A stretch of 58,346 nucleotides of DNA from an uncultured cyanobacterium (GCA_937883785.1 CALGDE010000111.1:1-58346), one strand, 5' to 3'; positions 34,380 to 43,403 are shown, numbered from the stretch's first letter. Made by a program: numbers and translations. Notes: generated by a model from the letters alone, not told the origin.

Positions 34380-35261
34380 ATGTTCAACCCCACTGCTCAG
34401 TCTGTTGCCATGAAAAACTCCCCCGTAGTCACCACCCAAAAACGCAAAAGTACCTTTAGCCTGCCGTCCCTAAATGCCCAAACCATTGACTGGACCAACG
34501 CTCCATTAGAGCTGGCTAGCGTTCGTAACTGTCCCCATTTTGTGAACACGTTGCAGACCTATTTTCCGGGAGCACTGCCCCTACCGGTTTACATGGAAAG
34601 AACCGTCCAGGCGCTGGAAGAATACGGGTTTGAAGACGAAAACACCATGGGGATGATCGCCATTTGCCGCGATGAAATTACCGACCCCCTGTACGAGGCG
34701 GTGGTGAAATACTGGGGCAAAACCTTTAACTGCTGTAGCTTGGGGGGCTTTGTGCTCATGGGCAAAACCGGGCTAGCGGCGGCTAAAGGACACACCCCGC
34801 TACTGAGTGGTCTCCGGCGCTTTACGTTCTACGCCATGCCCCACATTGCCATTTCCCGCTATGGAAAAGTGGGGGAAGTGAGTCGGGAGGGCATCGCCGA
34901 TGCGTCCCATGCCTGCGGTGCTTTAGAGGCAATCGTGGCGGAACTGGAAATGGGGAAATTGATGATTGAGATGGATATGCAGGATATTGAGCAAACCATC
35001 ATTCGCCAAAAAATCCTGTCCCAACTGAAATATGGCGATCGCCCGGACCTGGTGGGCATCACCCAACTAGCGAGTCAAATTATTTCCGCGGACGTGGGTA
35101 AGCTTTTAAGCAGCCTTGACACAAACGTATTCCACTATTCAGTGATGACCGGCATCCAAATCCATGGACCTTTGGAATCCCAATGGATTTACCCCCAAGA
35201 CTTCTACATTGCTGGTAAAGCCTTTGGTGATGGTCATATCGGCATCAACGCCTTTACCTAA
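34380..35261 (+). CDS. LCIB-family carbonic anhydrase homologue
   Basis: A 293-residue protein matching the Limiting-CO2-inducible B family, zinc enzymes or scaffolds of algal CO2-concentrating mechanisms that also occur in bacteria. Clear landmarks: TYFPGALPLPVYMERTVQAL at about 60-80, ALEEYGFEDENT, the active-site AICRDEIT with Cys96-Arg97-Asp98, SLGGFVLMGKTGLAAAKGHT, PHIAIS with His155, and SHACGAL with Cys179; YSVMTGIQIHGP lies near the end. Cys96, His155 and Cys179 occupy the zinc-ligand positions, so activity is plausible. The first 45 residues are extra; ATG 34410 is an alternative start. This would interconvert CO2 and bicarbonate; no other carbon-concentrating gene is adjacent. The family is recalled, not searched. 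Confidence 0.8.
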   Translation: MFNPTAQSVAMKNSPVVTTQKRKSTFSLPSLNAQTIDWTNAPLELASVRNCPHFVNTLQTYFPGALPLPVYMERTVQALEEYGFEDENTMGMIAICRDEITDPLYEAVVKYWGKTFNCCSLGGFVLMGKTGLAAAKGHTPLLSGLRRFTFYAMPHIAISRYGKVGEVSREGIADASHACGALEAIVAELEMGKLMIEMDMQDIEQTIIRQKILSQLKYGDRPDLVGITQLASQIISADVGKLLSSLDTNVFHYSVMTGIQIHGPLESQWIYPQDFYIAGKAFGDGHIGINAFT

Positions 35262-35496
35262 ACAAACTCTTTCCATCGGTGCCTAGGGGAAACGAACATT
35301 CACCATATCTCTATCACCCACTAATCTTGTAACGCATGAGATTGTCACTGAGGCTCCTTATTCCCAATCCTAAGCCCCCAACTTGGCGAAGGGTTTAAAG
35401 AACTTGGTGGGTGATCCGGATAACGCCTAGCCACGTTAGAAATCACCACCGAAAAACAGTGTTCTCCGATACAATTTAAGAGCAGTCAACAGAGTA

Positions 35497-35568
35497 AGCC
35501 GATGAGCGGAATTGAACCGCTGACCATTCGATTACGAATCGAATGCTCTACCCCTGAGCTACATCGGC
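35497..35568 (-). tRNA. tRNA-Thr (anticodon CGT)
   Basis: A complete 72-nt cloverleaf on the minus strand: acceptor GCCGATG/CATCGGC, D arm GCTC...GAGC, anticodon stem TTCGA/TCGAA with loop TTCGTAA (anticodon CGT, reading ACG), T arm AGCGG-TTCAATT-CCGCT. The discriminator is T, and CCA is not encoded. Confidence 0.97.
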
Positions 35569-35841
35569 AGCCTTAAATCACCCGGCACTAGTCGCAACAA
35601 CAACGACCGCCGCGGATTAATTGCACTCAGAATTCTATCAGTATTTATCTTTTTTAGGGGCAGCAGCTGCAAAAGTTGGAAATATTACCGGCGATGCAGA
35701 ATTTCTGCCATAGGCTATACAAATTGACCGGAACGCTCCACAGAAAAGTTCTTTTGATGCGACATTGCTCAATGTTGCCATAAATAAAAACTTTCTGTAA
35801 TATTACAAAATATTGTTAAAGAAATATTGCAAGGTGCTCTT

Positions 35842-36069
35842 GTGACCACAACTTGCCTCACTTCAATTTTTCTCTTGATCGCGTCCGTGGTTGCTTATCG
35901 CTTTATGGCGCGAGTGTCCCCCGGCGACGAAGTGCCGAAAATCTTACTGGGCACCGTTGGTGCTGGCTGCTGGGTGTGTTTTTTCTTTTCTATTCCCGTG
36001 GTGGCGCAAATTAGTTTGGGCGCAATTTTGCTGGGGGGCGCACGGGTGCTGTTTCCCCAAGAACTTTGA
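35842..36069 (+). CDS. Small two-helix membrane protein
   Basis: 75 residues from GTG 35842, chosen because AAGGTG lies seven bases upstream; an in-frame TTG at 35827 has no such site. Helix 1 is LTSIFLLIASVVAYRFM. A Pro/Gly-rich turn (RVSPGDEVPK) leads to a long hydrophobic region (ILLGTVGAGCWVCFFFSIPV then ISLGAILLGGARVLF). Function is unknown. It converges on larB with ten bases between stops. Confidence 0.62.
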   Translation: MTTTCLTSIFLLIASVVAYRFMARVSPGDEVPKILLGTVGAGCWVCFFFSIPVVAQISLGAILLGGARVLFPQEL

Positions 36070-36079
36070 CAGAGGTTAG

Positions 36080-36925
36080 CTATTGACGGCGGCTGATGCC
36101 GTAGGCGGCTCGGAGGATTTGCCCCGATAGCATGGCAGCCCCGAAGCCGTTGTCAATATTGACTACGCCGATACCGGTGGCGCAAGAATTAAGCATGGAC
36201 AGCAGGGCAGCGAGACCGTTGAAGTGGGCGCCATAGCCAATGCTGGTGGGAACGGCGATTACGGGGCAATTGACGAGACCGGCAACGACGCTGGGAAGGG
36301 CTCCTTCCATGCCGGCCACTACGATAATTACGTCAAATTGGGTAAGCTGCTCCCGGTGGGCTAGTAAACGATGGATGCCGGCAACACCCACGTCCCATAG
36401 ACGCTTCACTTTAAAACCCATTAGTTCGGCGGTAACGGCAGCTTCGTCGGCAACGGGCAAGTCGGCAGTACCGGCGGAGACGATGCCAATTTCACCGGGG
36501 TGAATGGGTTGATATAGGGTTTCGGATGATCGCAATGCTCCGATGCGGGCGCGGTCAAAATATTGCAGATTGGGCACCAAACTTTGCAGTGATCGATAGG
36601 CGTCGTCGTCGAGGCGGGTGACCATGATGGTGCTGGCGTGGTTCCCCATGGCAGTCATAATTTGGGCTATTTGTTCGGGGGTTTTGCCCGGTCCCCAAAT
36701 CACTTCGGGAAAGCCGGTGCGCATAGCCCGCTGATGGTCCACTTTGGCAAAGTCGTCGATCGCCTCAAATTGCAGGGTTTTCAGTTGGGCGTAGGCGGCA
36801 TCGGGGGAAACTTGCCCTTGGGCGACTTCCGCTAGCAGTTGGCGTAGCTGATCGGGATGAGACTGCTCGGGGTGAGACTGATCGGGGCGGGGCTGATCGG
36901 GGCGGGGCTGATCCGGGGGGGTCAT
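36080..36925 (-). CDS. larB: Nickel-pincer cofactor biosynthesis protein LarB
   Basis: A 281-residue PurE-like carboxylase that starts synthesis of the nickel-pincer nucleotide of lactate racemase by carboxylating and hydrolysing nicotinic acid adenine dinucleotide. Landmarks: DHQRAMRTGFPEVIWGPGKT, VSAGTADLPVADEAA, VAGMEGALPSVVAGLV and VPTSIGYGAHFNG near the end. The N-terminus is a repeated DQPRP/DQSHP segment from a 15-bp repeat and is probably dispensable. No larC, larE or larA lies in this window. Its start overlaps the hydrolase stop (ATGA), so it is the last gene of a tight cluster. Confidence 0.92.
   Translation of the reverse strand: MTPPDQPRPDQPRPDQSHPEQSHPDQLRQLLAEVAQGQVSPDAAYAQLKTLQFEAIDDFAKVDHQRAMRTGFPEVIWGPGKTPEQIAQIMTAMGNHASTIMVTRLDDDAYRSLQSLVPNLQYFDRARIGALRSSETLYQPIHPGEIGIVSAGTADLPVADEAAVTAELMGFKVKRLWDVGVAGIHRLLAHREQLTQFDVIIVVAGMEGALPSVVAGLVNCPVIAVPTSIGYGAHFNGLAALLSMLNSCATGIGVVNIDNGFGAAMLSGQILRAAYGISRRQ
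36853..36917 (-). repeat. Tandem 15-bp units at the start of larB
   Basis: Units resembling CTGATCGGGGCGGGG repeat about four times on the plus strand and encode DQPRP or DQSHP/DQSHPE in LarB. The frame is kept in every unit. Confidence 0.8.
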
Positions 36926-37884
36926 AGTGTGGCAGTGGTTGGGGCGTCGGTGTCTCGAGGGGACAAAATAAATTGGGTTAGGTGCCGGGCGATTTCGGCG
37001 CTGGCTTCCGGCGGATTATTGACGGGATCAATAAGGGGGATGCTGTTGGGATTGCTGTTGATATAGGTGGCGCTAAGGCTGTCAGGGAGCGCATCCAGGG
37101 GCTGGTGTTTTGCTTGGGCGATCGCCCTGGAAAAGTGCTGATAGTTATGCCCGCTGATGGGGTCGGGGTTAGCGCTGCGCATTAGGAGCACGGGCTGTTT
37201 TACTCCCTCCAGCTTGCCGCTGAGCCATTCCCCCTGGCGCTCTGCTTTGGGGCGTTTAATGAGCAGTCGGTCCCATAGTTTAAATTGATCCCCGTGGGAG
37301 CGCAGATATTGCACCTGGTGCCAGCGGGCGGTGGCGCGGCGGGAGAAGCGTTTGGCCAGTCCTAGCCACTGACGGCGCAGGGATCGCCGACCCCAACGAT
37401 ACTGGCGACGGCGCTGACGTTGCAGGGGCTTGGGTAGTATGGCTCCGTCGGGATCCAGCAGGACTAAACCGGTGACTCGGTGGGGGTGGGCGATCGCCAA
37501 ATCACATCCCACCCACGCCCCTACGGAAGTACCCACTAGCCACACTTGCTGTAAATCCAAAGCGTTCAAATAAGCCAGCAGGGCATCCCGTTGGATGGTG
37601 ATGGAGCTACCCACGGCGGATAGAGACTCGCCACAGCCCAACAGATCTGGCACAAAACAATGGAGATCGTCATGGTGGCGTTCCATCACCGAATCCAGCA
37701 CATAATCCCACTGGCTGCTATCACCGGGCATTCCGTGGAGAAAAACCACCGGAGCACCTCGCCCATCCTCCTTCCAAAACCATTGTCCTTGGGGCAGCCG
37801 CAGCCGACCGTTGCGTCGGTTTGCCCTGGGATCTTTAACGGAGGGCTGTGCTCCCACTGAAGTAATCTTGAAGCTGTCGGGCAT
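36922..37884 (-). CDS. Alpha/beta-hydrolase
   Basis: A protein of about 320 residues with the hydrolase fold: oxyanion HG motif VVFLHGMPGDSSQWDYVL, nucleophile elbow GTSVGAWVG (Ser in GxSxG), Asp in LLDPDGAILP and a His in HNYQHFSRAI near the end. A strongly basic cap (QRQRRRQYRWGRRSLRRQW) is unusual. I start at ATG 37884; a longer frame to 37995 lies wholly inside the nudix gene. It overlaps nudix by 50 bases and larB by four, so it sits in a compact cluster. Substrate unknown. Confidence 0.85.
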   Translation of the reverse strand: MPDSFKITSVGAQPSVKDPRANRRNGRLRLPQGQWFWKEDGRGAPVVFLHGMPGDSSQWDYVLDSVMERHHDDLHCFVPDLLGCGESLSAVGSSITIQRDALLAYLNALDLQQVWLVGTSVGAWVGCDLAIAHPHRVTGLVLLDPDGAILPKPLQRQRRRQYRWGRRSLRRQWLGLAKRFSRRATARWHQVQYLRSHGDQFKLWDRLLIKRPKAERQGEWLSGKLEGVKQPVLLMRSANPDPISGHNYQHFSRAIAQAKHQPLDALPDSLSATYINSNPNSIPLIDPVNNPPEASAEIARHLTQFILSPRDTDAPTTATL

Positions 37885-38335
37885 GGTCGTGGGACAGAGA
37901 GGATGTATTGATAAGCTGCTGCACTTGATCGGCGGGGAAGGCGCGGATGCCGGAAATTTCCAAGGCATCGCCCACCGCAAATTGTCCCTGAACATGGACC
38001 GCTACGGCAATACATACGGAGTGCATCCGGGGATCGCGCCCCACGGACGAGTAAACCCCCACCAGCCGATCCACGCTAGTTACAGTTAGCCCCGTTTCTT
38101 CCTGGACCTCTCGCACCACGGCGCTTTCCACCGTTTCTCCCCAGTCCACCAGTCCGCCGGGAATGGACCATAGGCCGTCGTCTTTGCGCCGCACCAAAAT
38201 TATTGAATTATCGTCCAGCCGGGCGATCGCCGTTGCCCCCACCAGAGGATGGCGGAACACCAATCCCAAAAAGGTTTTGCCGTAGCGCCAGATTTGGGGC
38301 AAAGCTTTCGTCCAAATCGCCCGCAGAAAATTCAT
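37835..38335 (-). CDS. NUDIX hydrolase
   Basis: A 166-residue pyrophosphohydrolase. The Nudix box GX5EX7REUXEEXGU is complete: GGLVDWGETVESAVVREVQE followed by ETGL. The core starts at PLVGATAIARLDDNSIILVR and has the typical GLWSIPGG. An N-terminal basic helix (MNFLRAIWTKALPQIW) is extra and may bind membrane or a partner. It starts eight bases after the bcp stop and overlaps the hydrolase gene. It probably cleans up an oxidised or unwanted nucleotide; the substrate is unknown. Confidence 0.92.
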   Translation of the reverse strand: MNFLRAIWTKALPQIWRYGKTFLGLVFRHPLVGATAIARLDDNSIILVRRKDDGLWSIPGGLVDWGETVESAVVREVQEETGLTVTSVDRLVGVYSSVGRDPRMHSVCIAVAVHVQGQFAVGDALEISGIRAFPADQVQQLINTSSLSHDHARQLQDYFSGSTALR

Positions 38336-38343
38336 CGGATCCT

Positions 38344-38823
38344 CTAACCAACGGGCGGCAGTTCCGCCAGATCCTCAAGCACCTGGGCGGGATGGGGCTC
38401 AGCTTTCACCTTGCGGTAGATTTTTTCTAAGGTGCCGTCGGGAGCAATGACGAAGGTATGGCGGAAGGTGCCCATAAATTCGCGCCCCATAAATTTCTTG
38501 AGTCCATAGCTGCCGTAGGCTTCCGCCACCTTATTTTCCGTGTCGCACAGCAGCGGAAAATTTAGGTCGAACTTGTTTGTGAATTTGCCGTGGGATTTGG
38601 CGTCGTCGCCGCTGATGCCCAGGATTACGGTGTTTTTTTCCGCAAATTCTGACTGGCGATCGCGAAACCCGCAGGCTTCTTTGGTACAGCCGGGGGTATT
38701 GTCGCGGGGATAGAAGTACAAAATCACCCGCTTGCCCTGAAAATCAGCCAGCTTAACCGTGTTGCCCTCGCCGTCGAGCAACTCAAAATCTGGGGCGCGA
38801 TCGCCAACCTGTAGTTCCGCCAT
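38344..38823 (-). CDS. bcp: Peroxiredoxin Bcp/PrxQ
   Basis: Thioredoxin-dependent peroxidase of 159 residues. The peroxidatic and resolving Cys sit five residues apart in TPGCTKEACGFRD, the mark of the atypical 2-Cys PrxQ type. The rest matches: GDRAPDFELLDGEGNTVKL, ILYFYPRDNTPG, GISGDDAKSHGKF, and FMGTFRHTFVIAPDG. It heads the cluster bcp-nudix-hydrolase-larB and is separated from frr by a terminator. Confidence 0.96.
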   Translation of the reverse strand: MAELQVGDRAPDFELLDGEGNTVKLADFQGKRVILYFYPRDNTPGCTKEACGFRDRQSEFAEKNTVILGISGDDAKSHGKFTNKFDLNFPLLCDTENKVAEAYGSYGLKKFMGREFMGTFRHTFVIAPDGTLEKIYRKVKAEPHPAQVLEDLAELPPVG

Positions 38824-38879
38824 TAAAAAACTCTTAAAAAGATTCCCACAACAAAATCAGAAAAATGCGCCAGAGATGC

Positions 38880-38922
38880 AAAACGCACCGCCTCAAAAGC
38901 AACAATGGCTGAGCGGTGCGTT
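38880..38922 (-). terminator. Rho-independent terminator of pyrH-frr
   Basis: Perfect 10-bp arms AACGCACCGC (38882-38891) and GCGGTGCGTT (38913-38922) with a 21-base loop, then TTTT on the minus strand. It begins 20 bases past the frr stop. Confidence 0.8.
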
Positions 38923-38941
38923 TACGCCACCAACGAACTAT

Positions 38942-39502
38942 CTATACCGACATAATTTCCTTTTCTTTATCCTTCAAAAGGCTGTCAATTTTGCCCGAGA
39001 ACTTGTCGGTGACCTTTTGAACGCTGTCCTGGAGGTCCCGCGACTCATCTTCGGAAATATCGCTTGCCTTCTCCTGCTTACGCACGCCGTCGATCGCATC
39101 ACGACGGATATTCCGCAAGGCCACCTTGCCCTCTTCCGCATATTTTGCCGCCACCTTCGCCAACTCTTTACGGCGCTCCTCGGTGAGTGGGGGAATATTC
39201 AGCCGAATCAGCTTACCGTCATTATTGGGATTCAAACCCAGGGACGAATCCATGGAAATTGCTCGCTCAATATTGGTCAAAGCACTGGCATCATATGGCT
39301 GAATCACAATGGTGCTTGAATCGGGCACCGTGATTCCGGCAATTTGCTTGAGAGGGGTCGCCGTGCCGTAATAGTCCACCTCAACCCGGTCCAACAGCGC
39401 CGTATTGGCTCGCCCGGTGCGCAAAGTGTTAAATGCCCGTAGAGTCGAATCTACGGACTTATTCATTTTTTCTTCCAGCTCAGATAGCAGCTCAGACGAC
39501 AT
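38942..39502 (-). CDS. frr: Ribosome-recycling factor
   Basis: 186 residues from ATG 39502, preceded at the right distance by GGAGG. It splits the post-termination ribosome together with EF-G. Landmarks: [48 protein letters not shown] and RNIRRDAID. The start lies inside the end of pyrH (11-base overlap), so the pair is coupled, as in many bacteria. Confidence 0.97.
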   Translation of the reverse strand: MSSELLSELEEKMNKSVDSTLRAFNTLRTGRANTALLDRVEVDYYGTATPLKQIAGITVPDSSTIVIQPYDASALTNIERAISMDSSLGLNPNNDGKLIRLNIPPLTEERRKELAKVAAKYAEEGKVALRNIRRDAIDGVRKQEKASDISEDESRDLQDSVQKVTDKFSGKIDSLLKDKEKEIMSV

Positions 39503-40217
39503 CACAGTTTCCTCCCACAAGTGTTCCAACTGATTCACCCATCACCGCCCGATTAATATTGCCTTCCGTGGTTAAGTTAAAAACCACGATGGGAATATCG
39601 TTTTCCTTACACAGGGCGATCGCCGTACTATCCATCACCCGCAGGTCATTGGCGAGCACGTGGGTGTAATTCAGGCTCGTATAGCGTTTAGCGTCCGCAT
39701 TGGTCGCCGGATCACAATCATAAATCCCATCGACCTTGGTGGCCTTGAATATTACTTCCGCGTCAATTTCTGCCGCCCGCAACGCCGCCGTCGTATCCGT
39801 TGTAAAAAAGGGATTACCGGAGCCCGCGCCGAAAATCACCACCCGCCCCCGCTCCAGGTGGCGAATGGCGCGACGGCGAATGTAGGGTTCTGCCACTTCC
39901 TGCATGGCGATCGCCGTTTGCACCCGCGTCGGCACCCCCATACGCTCCAAAGCATCTTGCAACGTCATCGCATTCATCACCGTGGCAATCATACCGATAT
40001 AGTCGCCGGTAGCCCGATCCATCCCCCCCGCCGCCGCCTTGACGCCACGGAAAATATTGCCGCCGCCCACCACGATCGCCAACTGAGTGCCCTGCTCCGC
40101 CACCAAAGCAATCTCCTCAGCAATACCCTTGACAATAGCGGGATCAATACCGTAGGACAGTTGTCCCATCAGCGCCTCCCCGCTTAGCTTCAACAAAACT
40201 CTTTGATACTTTGCCAC
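39492..40217 (-). CDS. pyrH: UMP kinase
   Basis: Phosphorylates UMP to UDP for pyrimidine nucleotides. The 241-residue protein of the amino-acid-kinase fold has [12 protein letters not shown] at the start, [14 protein letters not shown], the Arg-rich [39 protein letters not shown] and [10 protein letters not shown]. Length is normal. It is followed by frr with an 11-base overlap. Bacterial UMP kinases are usually feedback-inhibited by UTP. Confidence 0.97.
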   Translation of the reverse strand: MAKYQRVLLKLSGEALMGQLSYGIDPAIVKGIAEEIALVAEQGTQLAIVVGGGNIFRGVKAAAGGMDRATGDYIGMIATVMNAMTLQDALERMGVPTRVQTAIAMQEVAEPYIRRRAIRHLERGRVVIFGAGSGNPFFTTDTTAALRAAEIDAEVIFKATKVDGIYDCDPATNADAKRYTSLNYTHVLANDLRVMDSTAIALCKENDIPIVVFNLTTEGNINRAVMGESVGTLVGGNCDVV

Positions 40218-40355
40218 TGCCCCTTAGCCCAATAGATAGTAAACGCCTAGTAAACGTAATGTCATACGGGGTGGTGCTCGCCCAATAGTGCCCGCTTGTC
40301 GGCGTAAGGATGTTTAGCCGACATCTGACCGACTATACTCTGCCGACCGTATCTT

Positions 40356-40495
40356 GGGGAGCGTCATCATTACCGCTAAGCACCCCTACAAGCCTTGCGC
40401 AACGGGGAGAGTCACGTCCCGCCCGAAATAGGCTAGGGCGGCACATCCCAACGGCTCAAACCTGCTAATACGAATTTATGATGACCACACCAAGG
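40356..40495 (+). repeat. Family A repeat, degenerate copy
   Basis: GGAGCGTCATCATTACCGCT, AAGCACCCCTACAAGCCTTG, ACGGGGAGAGTCACGTCCC and ATGATGACCACACC occur in the family A order and spacing, with many substitutions. Confidence 0.5.
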
Positions 40496-40568
40496 AATTT
40501 CACCGTTATTGTGTCTCACTATTCGGCGGTCAAGGGCTTTTTTAAAGCTTTTGTTAGTGGACTTTCTC

Positions 40569-40678
40569 GGGGCTGTCATCATTTATGGCCAACTCTTACT
40601 CTTGTATGACCAAGTCTTGAATGAGTAAAACCGTCAGCGATCGCTGAGGATCATCGCTTGCATTGATGACACGCCCTA
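40569..40678 (-). repeat. Family A repeat, short variant
   Basis: Ends GGGGCTGTCATCATTT and ATTGATGACACGCCCTAA are good, but the interior is shortened and contains GTCAGCGATCGCTGAGGATC, shared with family D. An extra GATGACACGCCC end follows at 40680-40691. Both copies fill most of the 547-base gap upstream of pyrH. The rest (40218-40355) holds short GCCGAC-type direct repeats and the presumed pyrH promoter. Confidence 0.65.
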
Positions 40679-40764
40679 AGATGACACGCCCGAATTTGTC
40701 GCGGTCTACCGATTTGTTCCCGTCTACCGATGTCCATAGAGTCGCCCCTTGTCAACATTGCTTT

Positions 40765-41787
40765 TTACGAATCGCTGTTAGACGCCACGGGTTTGCCCTC
40801 AGGTTTCAACGGTGGCAAATAGGTGCTGACATCGGGGAGCGATCGCCGTTTTCCATAAAGCCACCAAAGCCCTAACGTCCCTAAGCTGACGCCCAGAATA
40901 CTGATTAGCTGGGCTACCCGAACCTCTCCAAACATCAAGCTATCGGTGCGCAACCCTTCGATCCAAAGCCGCCCAAAGCTATAGCCAATGGCATAAACGC
41001 AAAATAACGCCCCCGGTCGCACCCGCGGCCACAGCCCGCGCAAACTGCGGAAGAAAATCCACATCAGCGCGGCAAATATCATCAGGTTCCACAGGGACTC
41101 GTAGAGAAAGGTGGGGTGGAAATATTCCGTTTGAAAATACCCGAAAGGACGGCGATCGCGAGGAATAAATAACTTCCAAGGCAAATCCGTGGGACCACCA
41201 AACGCCTCCGAATTAAAGAAATTTCCCCAACGTCCGATAGCCTGCCCCAGAATCAAAGACGGTGCCACCAAATCCGCCATTTTCCAGAAGGAAAATTTAT
41301 TAAGCTTGGCAAAGAGTAATGCCCCGATGGTGCCGCCAATAATTGCCCCATGGATTGCAATACCGCCCTCCCAAATGGCAATCATCCGGCTAATGTCGCC
41401 ACCGTAGTTGTCCCAGGTGAATAGGACATAGTACAGCCGAGCACAGGGAATCGCCCCAACCACCAGCCAAATCGCCACATCCCCCATCACTTCGGGATTG
41501 ACCCCCTGCCGGCGCGCCAAGTATTGGGACAGAAACACCGCCAGCAGCAGCGCCGAGGCGATTAGAAACCCGTACCAGCGCACCGTCACAGGACCGGCTT
41601 CAAAGAAAATGGGACCGGGGGAGGTGAATTCGCCCAAAAGGTCGACAGCGAGAGGCGATCGCCCCAGTGCCCCCTGATCTCCCAGAAACACCCCCAAAAA
41701 GTTCAGGAGTCCTGGAATCCCTGAAGAAGTTAATCCTGGAAAAATCCCCCCAGGGGACACGGACTGAATCAGCGAAACCAAATCCAT
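40765..41787 (-). CDS. lgt: Prolipoprotein diacylglyceryl transferase
   Basis: First enzyme of lipoprotein maturation: it moves a diacylglyceryl group to the lipobox Cys. The multi-pass protein carries the signature [20 protein letters not shown], plus [18 protein letters not shown] and [13 protein letters not shown] with conserved Tyr, His and Glu residues. I start at ATG 41787 ([10 protein letters not shown]), which gives about 340 residues; an upstream ATG at 41868 adds 27 atypical residues. Its substrates here include the lipoproteins encoded at 6045-6677 and 53134-53976. Confidence 0.95.
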   Translation of the reverse strand: MDLVSLIQSVSPGGIFPGLTSSGIPGLLNFLGVFLGDQGALGRSPLAVDLLGEFTSPGPIFFEAGPVTVRWYGFLIASALLLAVFLSQYLARRQGVNPEVMGDVAIWLVVGAIPCARLYYVLFTWDNYGGDISRMIAIWEGGIAIHGAIIGGTIGALLFAKLNKFSFWKMADLVAPSLILGQAIGRWGNFFNSEAFGGPTDLPWKLFIPRDRRPFGYFQTEYFHPTFLYESLWNLMIFAALMWIFFRSLRGLWPRVRPGALFCVYAIGYSFGRLWIEGLRTDSLMFGEVRVAQLISILGVSLGTLGLWWLYGKRRSLPDVSTYLPPLKPEGKPVASNSDS

Positions 41788-41890
41788 TGCTTTTTCCAAA
41801 ACGCTTACAACAGCCTGAACAGAGTTACAGTTACGGACTAGCTGACCGTACATCAACGTTAAAGACATACATCAACGACATATATCTACA

Positions 41891-42021
41891 CTAGGGCGTG
41901 TGCTCAGTTAGGTGCCAGACGCTTTACGCAGTGGGGAGTACACGCCCTCTCAAATAAACAGACTAGGGATCGCGTGACCCTCGTGATTGTTGAGTTTGAA
42001 ATTTACTGAGCACAGCCCCCA
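41891..42021 (+). repeat. Family A repeat with matched arm variants
   Basis: CTAG-GGCGTGTGCTCAGTTAGG at the left and, from the right end, GGGGCTGTGCTCAGTAAAT. Both arms have TGCTCAGT where the family has TCATCAAT, so they changed together. The internal TGGGGAGTACACGCCC is kept. The rest of the gap to 42373 has no recognised feature. Confidence 0.82.
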
Positions 42022-42373
42022 GCATCTGCCCTAGACCCTAGCACCTGCCCTAAAAGTTAGTGTAAAGGACGGTTGTCGGGGGAGGTTGGGGCGAGGATCG
42101 TCCACCAGCGAGCCCTATTTTTTCCTCTGCCACTGCTTTAGCTGCACCGCAGTTTAATCACCGGAGCTGTTTCTTCCACTACGATTTGCGATCGCATCTT
42201 TGACTATGGTTCTTGAAGTATGGCTCTTGTCTATAGATTGCCTTATTTAAGTTGCTGTCTTTAAATTTTCTCTAATCTTTGGGGATTATTTTGCCGTCGC
42301 GATCGACATTGCCCGATGCTCATAACTCTGGTGTCTTAATGGACCCATTCCATACCCGCCATACCTAAGCCCG

Positions 42374-42796
42374 ATGTTTGTTGATCCTTTACCCCCTATG
42401 CTCGCCAGAGCCCTAACCGCAAATTTATTTCCCGTGTCACTGCTGCCCCAGTTTTCTCCATTGCTACCCATCGTCCTAAACGCATCATCATCTGAGTCCC
42501 ATCAGGATTCCGATCAAAAGTCAGCCCCATCGTCTTCCAAACCAACGTTAATGGACAGTCCCCTTTATAGTTTGGTGGGAGACTTGGCTCGCAATCCCCT
42601 GTGTCTGGGACTGATGTCGGTGTCGGCCCTGGCGGCGATCTCTGGGGGTCGGCAAATAGCGAAGGGCTTAGAGCAGCTGGGATCCTGGGGAGAAGAGCTG
42701 TTTCGGGGCGATCGCCTCCCCCTGCTACATAATTCTGATGCTGATTCTGCCACCGACTCCACAGAAGACGATCCCATAAAAGAAGATCCTTCTTAA
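42374..42796 (+). CDS. Hypothetical protein with a hydrophobic core segment
   Basis: 140 residues. A hydrophobic N-terminus (LPQFSPLLPIVLNA), a Ser/Asp-rich linker and the central segment SPLYSLVGDLARNPLCLGLM followed by SVSALAAISGGRQIAKGLEQ, then an acidic tail. The middle looks like one membrane or amphipathic helix. I recognise no family, and the start is uncertain. The stop is followed within about 10 bases by a family A repeat. It is a likely but unproven gene. Confidence 0.5.
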   Translation: MFVDPLPPMLARALTANLFPVSLLPQFSPLLPIVLNASSSESHQDSDQKSAPSSSKPTLMDSPLYSLVGDLARNPLCLGLMSVSALAAISGGRQIAKGLEQLGSWGEELFRGDRLPLLHNSDADSATDSTEDDPIKEDPS

Positions 42797-42803
42797 GTTC
42801 TCA

Positions 42804-42935
42804 ACTAAGGCGCGTTGTTAATGGAGCACCAGAAGCCTGACGTAGTGGGGAGTGTACGCCCTTTAAAGCGAACAGCGTTGAGGGGTGAACCCCTTACAGC
42901 TAAAGACTTTCACCCTTAAATAACGACAGCCCCTA
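42804..42935 (+). repeat. Family A repeat with matched arm variants
   Basis: Left arm CTAAGGCGCGTTGTTAATGG and, from the right end, CTAGGGGCTGTCGTTATTTA. Relative to the family, both arms carry G for A and T for C at the same two arm positions. It starts eight bases past the preceding stop codon. Confidence 0.82.
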
Positions 42936-43108
42936 GTAGTGGATTTTAAATCAGGAAGAGTCCTTCGTTGGCTCCTAGTTCCAGAGATCATCACCACCCG
43001 CTGACAACGCCCCGTAAAAGCCCCATAAAATCAATCTGGAATAATCAATCAGTGAAATAATTGATACTTGAAAGTGATTTAGAACGCCAACGAGGATCAC
43101 AAGAGCTA

Positions 43109-43238
43109 AAGCATGTCATCCACTAAGCTCCAGAAACCTGATCCAGAGGGGAATACACGTCCTTTAAAAACAAAAAGTGTCAGGAGCTGGAAGGCTCATG
43201 AATCTTGACTTAAAGATTTAATTGGTGACAGCTCCCAG
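43109..43238 (+). repeat. Family A repeat, diverged copy
   Basis: AAGCATGTCATCCACTAAG at the left, AGGGGAATACACGTCCTTT inside and ATTGGTGACAGCTCCCAG at the right. Together with the preceding copy it fills nearly half of the 607-base gap before ppc. The remaining 165 bases should hold the ppc promoter, which I could not fix. Confidence 0.72.
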
Positions 43239-43403
43239 TAATGAGTCCCCAACAAATCAGATAGTTTTGGTACAACCTCGACAGTGAAACTTTGAAAATC
43301 AAGACTTTCGGGATGTACGCTGGAATCGCCGGGTCATCGCGCTGGACACTGACCCAAGATTCATTTGTAAAAATTGAGTTAACAGTAAGGCTGCCAAGGG
43401 TTT

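Noticed and set aside
34380-35261. First impression of a thymidylate synthase ThyX at this position
   Set aside because: No RHRxxS motif; the CRDE, PHIAIS and ACGAL sites fit the LCIB family instead.
35827-35841. TTG 35827 as the start of the small membrane protein
   Set aside because: GTG 35842 has AAGGTG at the correct distance; the TTG has nothing comparable.
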